A stretch of DNA of 64,000 bases from Solirubrobacteraceae bacterium. GTDB lineage: Bacteria > Actinomycetota > Thermoleophilia > Solirubrobacterales > Solirubrobacteraceae. The position numbers and the translations under genes were made by a program. Below the pieces are notes generated by a model that was not told the DNA's origin, ran no database searches, and was given only the letters and a program-made list of their open reading frames with translations. This document shows, piece by piece, positions 34,487 to 42,757 of the stretch. The stretch spans positions 1-64,000 of the forward strand of contig JANWIP010000028.1 of assembly GCA_025449845.1 (NCBI GenBank). Reading direction: 5' to 3'. How positions within the stretch are numbered: the first letter of the stretch is position 1; every line of letters begins with the position of its first letter.

Positions 34487-37400
34487 ATGCGCGGGCAGGT
34501 AACGGCCGGACGGTCGTTGGTGGTGTGGCTGGCTGTGTTCTTGGCGGCTGGTTGTGTTTCGCTGCTGCTCGCGAGTTCGGTGCTCGCGGTAGCGCCGAGT
34601 GCGGGGTTGACGATTCATTCGTTCGCGTCGCCGAGCAACTTCACCGTTGAGAGTGACCAGACCGCTGCATGTCTGGCGAGCCTTAGCGGCAGAGAATTCG
34701 TGTGTGATGAGTATGAGGTGACGGTGAGGAACGTGGGTAGCGTAGCGACGGATGGAAGCCCGATCGTGATCGCGGATACGCTGCCCGCTGGTGTGATGGT
34801 GCGGAGCATTCATTCTTACCTGTACACGCCGAACGGCCACCCAACGGAAGGTTTCCCCTGCGATACGGTGTCGGTGCGGTGTGAATTCCCGCTAGCGTTG
34901 GCACCGGATGAAACGCTGAACATGTATATCCAGGTGGCGCTCGAACCGGGCGCTTCGGGGGCTCTCGTGAACACCGCGAGGGTCTCGGGTGGCGGCGCAT
35001 CGGAAGCTGTCACGAGCGCGCGGAACAAGATCTCGACAATTCCTGCGGTATTCGGTGTGAGTCTCAGCCCGAGTATCGCCGGGTTGGACGGTGCGCCGTA
35101 TACCCAGGCGGGTGGTCATCCGTACGGGTTCACAACGAGGATCGACTTCAACAACGACCACGCGCACCATCCAGAAGAAGGCACCGACAGTGCGGGGCAT
35201 CGGGCAGCAACAAGTGTACAGGATATCAAGGATTTGGCGGTGGATCTGCCGTTGGGGTTCCTCGGCAGCGCTCTCGCGACCCCGAAGTGCACGCTTGCGC
35301 AGCTCTCTACCGGAGGCGGTGGAGGGGTTGGAAACGCCAGTAGCTGTCCGCCCGCTTCGCAGGTCGGGTATATAACGACGGAGCCTTCCAACGAGGCAGG
35401 TGTCGATAGTCGGTTGTTCAACATGGTGCCCGAGCGTGGCGTCGCATCGGAGTTCGGTTTTTACGATAATCTCAGGGGTTCGCATGTGCTGTATGCGAGC
35501 GTCGTCCCGACACCCAAGGGTTATGTGCTGCGCACGACGAGCCCCGACGCGCCGCAGGTCTCCCTGGTGGATATCGAAGTGACGTTGTATGGGAATCCCG
35601 CGGCGCGCGACGGCGCCGGGGGCACGCCGGTGGCGTTATTCACGAACCCCTCGAGCTGCTCGGGGGAACCGTTGGTCACGTCGATTCACATGGATTCGTG
35701 GCAGAGCCCTGGCCGGTTCAACGCGGATGGCACGCCTGATTTCAGCGATCCTGCGTGGGTGTCGAGCACGTCGGAATCGCCGCCTGTGACGGGTTGTAAC
35801 TTGTTGCGTTTCGAACCGTCGTTGAGTGTGCGGCCGGAAACGGCGGTGGCGGATAGTCCGACGGGGTTGAGTGTGGATGTGAGGGTCCCGCAGAGTGAGG
35901 ATCCCGAAACGCTTGCGACGTCGCCGCTAAGGGATGCGGCGGTGATGCTGCCGGCGGGGTTGACGCTGAACCCCTCCGCCGCGACGGGACTGGGCGCGTG
36001 CTCAGAAGCGCAGATCGGGTTGGGTAGCGCGGGTGAGCCCACGTGCCCAGGATCTTCGAAGATCGGGTCGGTGGAAGTGAGTACCCCGCTGGTCGAAGGG
36101 ACCCTGGTGGGGTCGGTGTACTTGGCGAGGCAGAACGAAAACCCGTTCCACACCCTATTGGCGGGGTACATCGTGATCGACGACCCCACGACGGGTGTGG
36201 TCGTGAAGCTTCCAGGGAGCCTCACGCCGGACCCGAGCACGGGTCAGATCACGGGGGTGTTCAAGGACAACCCGCAGTTCCCCGTCGGTGATTTGAAGCT
36301 CCACTTCTTCGGTGGTGCAAGGGGGGAGCTGGCGACCCCCACTGGTTGCGGGACGTACACCACCACGTCGGATTTGATGCCGTGGTCCGCACCGGATTCC
36401 GGGCCCGACGCGACACCCTCGGATAGCTTCCCGATCAACACCGGGTGCGTAAGCGCCTTCACGCCAGGCTTCACCGCGGGGAGTACGAGTACGCAGGCGG
36501 GTGGGTACTCCCCGTTCACGCTGTCCCTCTCAAGGAGCGATGGGGATCAGACTCTCGGGGGGGTCAGTGTGACGTTGCCGCAGGGTTTGTTGGGGAAAAT
36601 CGCGGGGATACCCCGGTGCCCCGATGCGAACGCGAACGCCGGGACGTGCCCCGAAGTTTCACGGGTCGGGACCGTCAACGTCGGTGCGGGTGTCGGCCCG
36701 GACCCGTTGTTCGTGGCCGGCAAGGCGTATCTGACGGGCCCGTATAACGGTGGGCCCTATGGGTTGGTGGTCGAGGTCCCGGCGGTCGCGGGCCCGTTTG
36801 ACCTCGGGATGGTCGCTGTCCGCCAGTCGCTGCGGATCGACCCGCATACCGCGCAGGTCACGGATGTCTCCGACGCGTTCCCCACGATCCTTCAGGGCAT
36901 TCCCCTGCGGGTGCGCAGGGTGGACGTGACGTTGGATAGGCCCGGGTTCACGTTTAACCCGACGAACTGCACCCCGATGGCGGTCACGGGCACCGTGAGC
37001 TCTACCGCGGGTGCTACGGCGAGCGTGTCCTCACGCTTCCAGGCGGGTGGCTGCCGTGAACTCGCGTTCAAACCGTCGTTCAAGGTCTCAACACAGGCGA
37101 GGACGAGTAAGAAGAACGGTGCGAGCCTCGATGTGAAAGTCGCCTACCCCGCGGGGGCCCAGGCGAACATCCGCAGTGTCGCGGTGACGTTGCCCAAGGC
37201 GCTGCCCTCACGGCTCTCCACGATCCAGCAGGCGTGCACCGAAGCGGCGTTCAACACGAACCCCGCTTCTTGTCCGGCGGGGTCGAACATCGGGACGGCG
37301 ACGGCGACCACACCGGTCCTCGCGAACCCCCTCACGGGCCCTGCGTACCTGGTGTCTCATGGTGGCGCGGCGTTCCCGGATGTCGTGATCGTGTTCCAAA

Positions 37401-37723
37401 GCGAAGGCGTCACCCTCGACCTCGTGGGGAGCGTCAACATCAAGAAACAGGTCACCAGCAGCGCGTTCAACAGTGTCCCCGACGCGCCGATCTCGAGCTT
37501 CGAGCTGAAGCTCCCCGAGGGACCGCACTCCGGGCTCGCCGCCGTACTCCCCGCGAAAGCGAAGGGGAACCTCTGCGGCACGAGCCTCACGATGCCCACC
37601 ACCCTCACCGGCCAGAACGGAGCGCAACTCAAACAGAACACCAAGATCCAGATCACCGGCTGCCCCAAGACCAAGAAGAAGACTAAGCCCAAGCACAAGA
37701 AGGCACATAAAGCAGCGGAGTAA
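34487..37723 (+). CDS. Second giant secreted protein with DUF11-like N-terminus and basic tail
   Basis: A protein of about 1078 residues. The first in-frame ATG (34457) overlaps the previous stop, but AGGGGAGG lies 5 bases before ATG 34487. That start gives a standard signal peptide (MRGQVTAGRS, then a Leu/Ala/Val core ending near SSVLA). The N-terminal 120 residues resemble a DUF11-type domain (VTVRNVGSVATDGSPIVIAD, LPAGV). The rest contains three loosely repeated modules with LPAGLTLNP, CxxAQIG-PxCPxxSKIG and VYLA-NPF-LL motifs. Paired cysteines suggest disulfides outside the cell. It ends in a Lys-rich tail (KTKKKTKPKHKKAHK). It is probably co-exported and a partner of the preceding protein; the role is unknown. 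Confidence 0.75.
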   Translation: MRGQVTAGRSLVVWLAVFLAAGCVSLLLASSVLAVAPSAGLTIHSFASPSNFTVESDQTAACLASLSGREFVCDEYEVTVRNVGSVATDGSPIVIADTLPAGVMVRSIHSYLYTPNGHPTEGFPCDTVSVRCEFPLALAPDETLNMYIQVALEPGASGALVNTARVSGGGASEAVTSARNKISTIPAVFGVSLSPSIAGLDGAPYTQAGGHPYGFTTRIDFNNDHAHHPEEGTDSAGHRAATSVQDIKDLAVDLPLGFLGSALATPKCTLAQLSTGGGGGVGNASSCPPASQVGYITTEPSNEAGVDSRLFNMVPERGVASEFGFYDNLRGSHVLYASVVPTPKGYVLRTTSPDAPQVSLVDIEVTLYGNPAARDGAGGTPVALFTNPSSCSGEPLVTSIHMDSWQSPGRFNADGTPDFSDPAWVSSTSESPPVTGCNLLRFEPSLSVRPETAVADSPTGLSVDVRVPQSEDPETLATSPLRDAAVMLPAGLTLNPSAATGLGACSEAQIGLGSAGEPTCPGSSKIGSVEVSTPLVEGTLVGSVYLARQNENPFHTLLAGYIVIDDPTTGVVVKLPGSLTPDPSTGQITGVFKDNPQFPVGDLKLHFFGGARGELATPTGCGTYTTTSDLMPWSAPDSGPDATPSDSFPINTGCVSAFTPGFTAGSTSTQAGGYSPFTLSLSRSDGDQTLGGVSVTLPQGLLGKIAGIPRCPDANANAGTCPEVSRVGTVNVGAGVGPDPLFVAGKAYLTGPYNGGPYGLVVEVPAVAGPFDLGMVAVRQSLRIDPHTAQVTDVSDAFPTILQGIPLRVRRVDVTLDRPGFTFNPTNCTPMAVTGTVSSTAGATASVSSRFQAGGCRELAFKPSFKVSTQARTSKKNGASLDVKVAYPAGAQANIRSVAVTLPKALPSRLSTIQQACTEAAFNTNPASCPAGSNIGTATATTPVLANPLTGPAYLVSHGGAAFPDVVIVFQSEGVTLDLVGSVNIKKQVTSSAFNSVPDAPISSFELKLPEGPHSGLAAVLPAKAKGNLCGTSLTMPTTLTGQNGAQLKQNTKIQITGCPKTKKKTKPKHKKAHKAAE

Positions 37724-37744
37724 GACGAAGCAGTAGCGAGGCTA

Positions 37745-37803
37745 GGAGAGCGACGCCCTCCCCAAATGGCCCGTGGGTGGCGGGGGAGGGGCGTCGCTCT
37801 CCT
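37745..37803. terminator. Long hairpin terminator after the giant-protein operon
   Basis: GGAGAGCGACGCCC-TCCCC pairs with GGGGA-GGGGCGTCGCTCTCC with one bulged base, enclosing about 18 nt. It ends the TetR fusion/giant protein operon 22 bases after the last stop. No T tract follows, so it may be a processing stop or a factor-aided terminator. Confidence 0.7.
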
Positions 37804-37840
37804 TAGGGGTGATTGGACGCACGATCGCTAGCATGGACAC

Positions 37841-38437
37841 ATGAGCTTGGTGTTGAAGCAGTTGGCGGATGAAGTGGGAGCAAGCGAGCGCACCCTGCGC
37901 CGGGGGGTGGGCAGTCAGCTCATCAGGGCGCAGCGTCCCAGCTCTCGCCTCCTCCTCCTGTCCGAGGAGGAGGCGACGTGGGTTCGACTGCATTGGTCGC
38001 TGGTCGGTCAGCTGCGTGCCGCGCTCAGGACGGAGCCTAACCTGGAGTTGGCTGTGCTCTTTGGGTCGACCGCGCGCGGAGATGACGTGGCGGGAGCCTC
38101 CGATTTGGACCTGCTGGTCGAGCTGCGTCGTTCTTCCCCGGGCGCCCTGGAGGCGCTGCGTCAGCGGTTGAGCAGGCAACTGCCCACCGAGGTGCAGATC
38201 GTGCCTTTGGAGGGAGCACGACGCAATCCGCGCCTGTTGAGCGAGGTCTTGCGCGATGGCCGTCCGCTGGTGGATCGCGAGCAGGCCTGGTTGCGCCTGC
38301 AGGCGCAGGCAAAGCAGACACAGGCGCAGGCCGACCAGCTCGGAGGCGAATTGCGTGAGGGGGCTCAGGCCGCCCTTGGCTACTTCCAGGAACTGGCTGC
38401 CGCACGTGCACGGTCGCCGGTTGCGGCCGGCTCATGA
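37841..38437 (+). CDS. HTH-nucleotidyltransferase (MntA-like) antitoxin
   Basis: A 198-residue protein. Residues 1-50 form a helix-turn-helix like region (LKQLADEVGASERTLRRGV). Residues about 65-140 form a minimal nucleotidyltransferase domain with GSTARGD (G75-S76) and catalytic D88xD90 in SDLDLLVEL. MntA enzymes AMPylate and so neutralise the HepT toxin. The classical signature is GSX10DXD, and here the spacer is 11 residues. The gene overlaps the HEPN gene (ATGA). TAGCAT at 37829-37834 lies 6 bases before the ATG, so it looks leaderless. The HTH fusion suggests that the antitoxin also represses its own operon. Confidence 0.8.
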   Translation: MSLVLKQLADEVGASERTLRRGVGSQLIRAQRPSSRLLLLSEEEATWVRLHWSLVGQLRAALRTEPNLELAVLFGSTARGDDVAGASDLDLLVELRRSSPGALEALRQRLSRQLPTEVQIVPLEGARRNPRLLSEVLRDGRPLVDREQAWLRLQAQAKQTQAQADQLGGELREGAQAALGYFQELAAARARSPVAAGS

Positions 38438-38943
38438 GCGGCTCTGCCCGGCCGCCAGTGGGCGCCCGGGCCCGTCGAAACGCCTTGGATGACGCCTTAG
38501 GGCAGCTGGCGCGCACCATGGAACAGCTCGAGAGCGCGGTCTCTGCCTTCCCCCCGGATTTCGATTCCTCGGCGTTCGATGCCGCCTGGGACTCGAAGGT
38601 TCCAGAGGAGCGCAACCGGGCCATGCTGGTACGGTCGAACATGGACGACCTGCACAACCTTTGCCAGGCACTGATTGGCCTCAGCGTGCGCGTGGCCCAA
38701 GATCTGGGCGCGATTCCCGCGGACCGCAAGACTCCCGCGGCCGATCAGTTGCGAGCCCAGCGTCTGTATCCGAAGACCGCGGAGCAGATCATGCAGGAGG
38801 TGGTGGAATTGCGCAACAGGAGTCAGCACGAATACTGGATCCTGGCGCCAGGCGATGTGCATGCTGCCGTCAATCGCCAGCGACAGCACCTCCCGTCCTT
38901 CATCGCCGCCGTAGGCGCTTGGATCGAGGGTCTTACGGCCTGA
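38434..38943 (+). CDS. HEPN-domain (HepT-like) toxin
   Basis: A 169-residue helical protein. Its key feature is R127-X4-H132-X-Y134 in ELRNRSQHEYW. RX4HXY is the signature of HepT RNases, in which the Tyr is the AMPylation site used by MntA. The protein is longer than the usual HepT (about 130-145 residues) because of an N-terminal helix rich in Ser/Ala/Phe. It overlaps the MntA-like gene by 4 bases, typical of a toxin-antitoxin pair. It probably cleaves RNA (tRNA in characterised cases) when not modified. Confidence 0.75.
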   Translation: MSGSARPPVGARARRNALDDALGQLARTMEQLESAVSAFPPDFDSSAFDAAWDSKVPEERNRAMLVRSNMDDLHNLCQALIGLSVRVAQDLGAIPADRKTPAADQLRAQRLYPKTAEQIMQEVVELRNRSQHEYWILAPGDVHAAVNRQRQHLPSFIAAVGAWIEGLTA

Positions 38944-39015
38944 AGGACGCTGCGCCAGGATTCTTGTTGGAGGTCTATATGTCGTCCCAGCCACTCCACC
39001 TAAGGCACTTTACGA

Positions 39016-39134
39016 GGGTCTTTAGAGCTAGAATTACATGTATAGGCCCTTGTAAAGGGCATTCAATTTGATAGAATACTAAGTTGAAAGTCCCTTATCT
39101 AGGTCCCTGAGACAAAATAAGTGCGTAAAGACCC
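39016..39134 (+). promoter_or_regulatory. hipBA promoter with spaced operator half-sites
   Basis: An AT-rich island. TTGTAA (39050-39055) and TAGAAT (39072-39077) with a 16-bp spacer form the promoter. GCCCTT-GTA-AAGGGC (39046-39060) overlaps the -35. GGGTCTTTA (39016-39024) and its exact reverse complement TAAAGACCC (39126-39134) flank the promoter about 100 bp apart, and a related AAAGTCCCT lies at 39087. The layout suggests cooperative binding or looping by HipB. GGAGG lies before the GTG. Confidence 0.55.
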
Positions 39135-39148
39135 ATAGGAGGTACTTT

Positions 39149-39541
39149 GTGAAGATCAAATCATATCTGACGGACGAGGCGGTGCTCTCCGAGCTGGGAG
39201 CGCGCTTGGAGCGCCAGCGGCTCGAGCGCAACCTCACCCAGCGGGAGCTGGCCACGCAGGCCGGGGTGGAGCGCAAGGCGGTGCAGCGCATGGAGAGTGG
39301 GGAGCCGGTGAAGCTCACGAGCTTCGTAAGGGTGCTGCGGGCACTGGGCCTGGTCGATGCCCTCGAGCAGTTGGTGCCCGAGCCGGTGCCGAGCCCAATT
39401 GAGCTGCTTAAGCTGCACGGTAAGGAGCGCCGTCGTGCGTCGGGCACCCGCGGCCGGCGTCCCCCCAACCGCGAGAAGCGGGTAGAGAGCGCACCGTGGC
39501 AGTGGGGGGATGAGACTGAGACGCACGCCGGCAACTCGTGA
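39149..39541 (+). CDS. hipB: HipB-like XRE antitoxin/repressor
   Basis: A 130-residue protein. The Cro/C1-type HTH lies at about residues 14-68 (LERQRLERNLTQRELATQAGVERKAVQRMESG). It is followed by a Pro-rich hinge and a basic/Trp-containing C-terminal tail (RRPPNREKR, PWQWGD). It starts with GTG after AGGAGG and overlaps hipA by four bases (GTGA). HipB binds HipA and represses the operon. Confidence 0.85.
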   Translation: MKIKSYLTDEAVLSELGARLERQRLERNLTQRELATQAGVERKAVQRMESGEPVKLTSFVRVLRALGLVDALEQLVPEPVPSPIELLKLHGKERRRASGTRGRRPPNREKRVESAPWQWGDETETHAGNS

Positions 39542-40857
39542 GCACGCTGGCGGAGGTCAGCATGTGGGGCACCCGCATTGGCGCCGTCTCGATGCCCGAG
39601 GACGGCCGCGTGGCGGCTTTTCAGTACGACCCCGGCTTCCTGGGCAGCGGCATCGAGGTCGCCCCACTCACGATGCCGCTGCGCCCCCTGCCCTACACGT
39701 TCGGGGCGTTGAACCCCGCGAGCTTCCACGGGCTGCCGGGCCTGCTGGCCGATAGCCTGCCGGATCGCTATGGCCATGCGCTGATCGACGCCTGGCTGGC
39801 GGGGCAGGGACGCAGTCCGGAGAGCTTCGACGCGGTCGAGCGTCTGTGTTACATCGGTCAGCGCGGGATGGGTGCTCTGGAGTTCGCGCCCAGCCGCGGC
39901 CCGCGACCCTCGACCAATCACGAGTTGCACGTCGCGGAGCTGGTGCGGCTCGCCTCCGAAGTGCTCTCACGACGGGAGGCGCTCGTCGTCTCGCTCACAG
40001 AGGGCCATCGCGAGCGGGCGATGCGCGACATTCTCAGCGTTGGCACCTCCGCCGGGGGAGCACGTGCCAAGGCGCTCATCGCGTGGAACCCCACCACCGA
40101 AGTCGTGCGCTCCGGTCAGCTCGATGACCTCGGAGCGGGCTTCGAGCACTGGCTCCTGAAGTTCGATGGGGTGGCCAACAACAGAGACAAGGACTCGCTG
40201 GCCGATCCGCAGGGCTATGGCGCGGTCGAGTACGCCTACTCGCTGATGGCGCGCGACGCCGGTATCGTCATGAGCGAGTGCCGGCTGCTGAGAGAGAACG
40301 GCCGGCGGCACTTCATGACCCGCCGCTTCGATCGCGGCGAGGACGGCGCCCGCCGGCACATGCAGTCGCTGGGCGCGCTCGCCCATTTCGACTTCAACGA
40401 TGCCGGCGCTCACTCTTATGAGCAGGCCTTCATGGTTATCCGTCAGCTGGGCCTCTCCACCACGACGGTCGAGCAGATGTTCCGTCGCATGGCCTTCAAC
40501 ATCGTGGCCCGCAATCAGGACGATCACGTCAAGAACATCGCCTTCCTGATGGACCGCTCCGGGCGCTGGCAGCTCGCCCCCGCCTTCGACATCACCTACG
40601 CTCACCGGCCTGGGAGCAAGTGGACGAGCCAGCATCAGATGAGCATGAACGGGAAGCGCGAGGGCTTCACGCTGGAGGACTTCAGCGCATGCGGCCGCAC
40701 AGCCTCGTTGCCGCGCGGCCGCGCCACGCGGATCGTCTCGGAGGTCTGCGAGATCGTTGCCGGCTGGGATGACTACGCCGGGCGGGCCCAGGTCGAGGAG
40801 GAGCATGTGCGACGCGTTGCCCCGGCGCTGAGGCTCGGCTTCCTGCACGCGCGCTGA
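39538..40857 (+). CDS. hipA: HipA-like serine/threonine kinase toxin
   Basis: A 439-residue kinase of the HipA family. The nucleotide/activation segment S171-AGGARAK-178, the catalytic loop N326QDDHVKN333 with D329 as general base, and the metal-binding D351 in PAFDITY are all present, so it should be active. The N-terminal subdomain (SMWGTRIGAVSM, LADSLPDRYG) matches HipA. E. coli HipA phosphorylates glutamyl-tRNA synthetase. The GTG start lies inside the end of hipB. Confidence 0.88.
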   Translation: MSTLAEVSMWGTRIGAVSMPEDGRVAAFQYDPGFLGSGIEVAPLTMPLRPLPYTFGALNPASFHGLPGLLADSLPDRYGHALIDAWLAGQGRSPESFDAVERLCYIGQRGMGALEFAPSRGPRPSTNHELHVAELVRLASEVLSRREALVVSLTEGHRERAMRDILSVGTSAGGARAKALIAWNPTTEVVRSGQLDDLGAGFEHWLLKFDGVANNRDKDSLADPQGYGAVEYAYSLMARDAGIVMSECRLLRENGRRHFMTRRFDRGEDGARRHMQSLGALAHFDFNDAGAHSYEQAFMVIRQLGLSTTTVEQMFRRMAFNIVARNQDDHVKNIAFLMDRSGRWQLAPAFDITYAHRPGSKWTSQHQMSMNGKREGFTLEDFSACGRTASLPRGRATRIVSEVCEIVAGWDDYAGRAQVEEEHVRRVAPALRLGFLHAR

Positions 40858-41095
40858 GGCTCAGCTTCGCACGCGCGCGCTGAGGCTCGCTTCGTGCGCG
40901 CGTAGGGCAAAACGAGAACGCCAGGCGGTGGCTCGTATCGGGATTTGCTCCGCGGATAGACCGCTCCTCCGAATACTTCCAGCTTCCGCTTTGCCTCGTA
41001 GTACATTGGCTCGCTCAGGAGGGGGCTATGTCAGGGACGAGCCGATGGCACGTCTGGAGCGACCCTCTCAGACCAGCGACGGAGAAGGAGACGGC

Positions 41096-41611
41096 ATGGC
41101 AGACACGACTGGGATCTGTGCGAGCTGTGGGATGTCCAAGGACCCCGCCTGGGCGTACTGCGTTCACTGCGGTGGCCCCGCGACGGCGAGCGCGGCGACA
41201 GGTGCAGGCGCGATACCCCTGCCTCAAGCACCGCCGCCACCTCCGGAGCAACCCAGCTCCACGGCGCCGTCCTCAGCGGCGTCCGGCGTAGGACACAACG
41301 GCGGCCTGGGAACGCAGCGCGGCTTCTTCGCGTCCCTTTTCGACGTGTCTTTCACCTCTCTGGTGATGACCAAGATCATCAGGGCCCTCTACATCCTTTC
41401 GATGATCTGGATCGGACTGTCCGCGCTGCTTTACATAATCTTGGCCTTTCACACCAGCGGGGCGGCCGGCATCCTGATGCTCTTCGTCGTCGCACCGGCG
41501 ATCTCGCTGCTCTTGCTCATATACACGCGCCTGCTGCTCGAGCTCTCGATCGCGATCTTCCGAATCATGGAGAACACCAGCGATCTCGTCGCTCAGGGAC
41601 TTCGGGAGTAA
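41096..41611 (+). CDS. DUF4282 membrane protein with N-terminal zinc ribbon
   Basis: A 171-residue protein. Residues 1-32 hold a zinc ribbon (CASCG ... CVHCG). A Pro/Ala/Ser linker follows, then a DUF4282 domain with two transmembrane helices (IIRALYILSMIWIGLSALLYIILAF and ILMLFVVAPAISLLLLIYTRLLLELSIAIF). AGAAGGAG lies before the ATG; the longer upstream open frame is discounted. It converges with the following split gene. The 238-bp gap before it contains a degenerate duplication just after hipA and no gene. Confidence 0.75.
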   Translation: MADTTGICASCGMSKDPAWAYCVHCGGPATASAATGAGAIPLPQAPPPPPEQPSSTAPSSAASGVGHNGGLGTQRGFFASLFDVSFTSLVMTKIIRALYILSMIWIGLSALLYIILAFHTSGAAGILMLFVVAPAISLLLLIYTRLLLELSIAIFRIMENTSDLVAQGLRE

Positions 41612-41629
41612 GAGAGTAATGCGGCAGTC

Positions 41630-42742
41630 TCACGCGGCTGTGCTCGCCGCGCGCGCCGCGCGCGGCGAGAGAGCGATCTCCGGATGGCAGTCGATGTTGA
41701 TGGGCCTGCGGCCTGAGCCGGGGAGAACCGCCACGCGGATCATCCCCGTGGCGGGCAGGCTCATGAGGACCTCCGTGGCGAGGACGGCCTCGCGTACGCG
41801 CTCCTCTGCGCTTGCGTACTCCAGGCCCTGGCCGAAGGCCTCGCCGTAGGAGCGACCCTCTGCCCTGTCCTGCCCAAGCGACGCGTTGAGGGAAGGTCCA
41901 GACAGGCTCCCTGAGAGTCCAAGCTTACGAGCGGTGGACACACTCTCCTGGCGGCTGGAGGTTTGCGTGAGCGACCTGCTTGCCGAGGCGGTGTGTTGGG
42001 ATTCGACCCACTTGTACTCGGAGCCAATGAATTCGCTTGCCTCCTTTGCCTCATGGTGATTGCCGAGCACGAGAAATGCCGCGGCAGCGCCGCCGCTGCC
42101 GACGATCTCGATGGCATCTCGGCGCAGATGCTCGAAGAACAGCACCACTCTCGTGCTGCCCTGCTCGGCGTGGGTCATCAGCGACTCCAGCGCCTCGCTG
42201 CGAATGCGATCGGCGCCGAGGACGACCAGCACGTCCGCCTGGGCGGCGCCCAGCCGCACCCGGCGCAGCAGCAACTGGAAGAGCAGGTCTGCGAAACGGT
42301 CGTTCTCCAATTCGTCGCTCTGCTTGTCGACGCCGATCACATGCAATCCTGCGCGACGCTCGCCGGCCTCAGACGAGCGCCCAGCCACCCCGGGGCCGGC
42401 GGCGCCGGGGGGTTGCGACGTGGCGCCGCCGAGCGCATCGAAGTCGCGCAGCGCGCGCTCGATGCGGGTCACGCGCTCCATCACTCCGCCGTGCCGGCGT
42501 TGCGCCTCGCCGAACAGTTCCGCGAGGCGCTCGCGCTCGCCGGCGCCAAGGGTGCCGCTGCCATTGCCAGAGACTTCGGAGCCTTGGACGATGAGCAGCG
42601 CCTGGCGCAGGCGGCCGATCGACACCGGAGCGCTCGCGTCCAGGCACTGCGCCACCTCGCGGATCACCGACCGGTCGGCCTGGCGTTCGTGGCGTGACGC
42701 ATCGAGGTCCCGCTGCGCCGAGTGCAGCACCTCGACGAGCAC
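41630..42742 (-). CDS. C-terminal part of a TGA-split membrane/NTPase-like protein
   Basis: A 370-residue reading frame that begins with a GTG 18 bases after the TGA of the upstream frame, in the same phase. It holds an N-terminal helical segment (RSVIREVAQCLDASAPVSIGRLRQALLIVQG), a disordered Gly/Pro linker, a hydrophobic strand ending in acidic residues (ADVLVVLGAD), and VVLFFEHLRRDAIEIVGSGGAAAAFLVLGNHHEAKEASEFIG. A Ser/Thr-rich region (SASRSLTQTSSRQESVS) and a C-terminal domain follow. It resembles the C-terminal part of HerA/FtsK-like conjugation ATPases, but Walker motifs are not clear. It is probably the continuation of the 42758-43645 frame. Confidence 0.6.
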   Translation of the reverse strand: MLVEVLHSAQRDLDASRHERQADRSVIREVAQCLDASAPVSIGRLRQALLIVQGSEVSGNGSGTLGAGERERLAELFGEAQRRHGGVMERVTRIERALRDFDALGGATSQPPGAAGPGVAGRSSEAGERRAGLHVIGVDKQSDELENDRFADLLFQLLLRRVRLGAAQADVLVVLGADRIRSEALESLMTHAEQGSTRVVLFFEHLRRDAIEIVGSGGAAAAFLVLGNHHEAKEASEFIGSEYKWVESQHTASASRSLTQTSSRQESVSTARKLGLSGSLSGPSLNASLGQDRAEGRSYGEAFGQGLEYASAEERVREAVLATEVLMSLPATGMIRVAVLPGSGRRPINIDCHPEIALSPRAARAASTAA

Positions 42743-42757
42743 CGTGCTGAGATCGTC

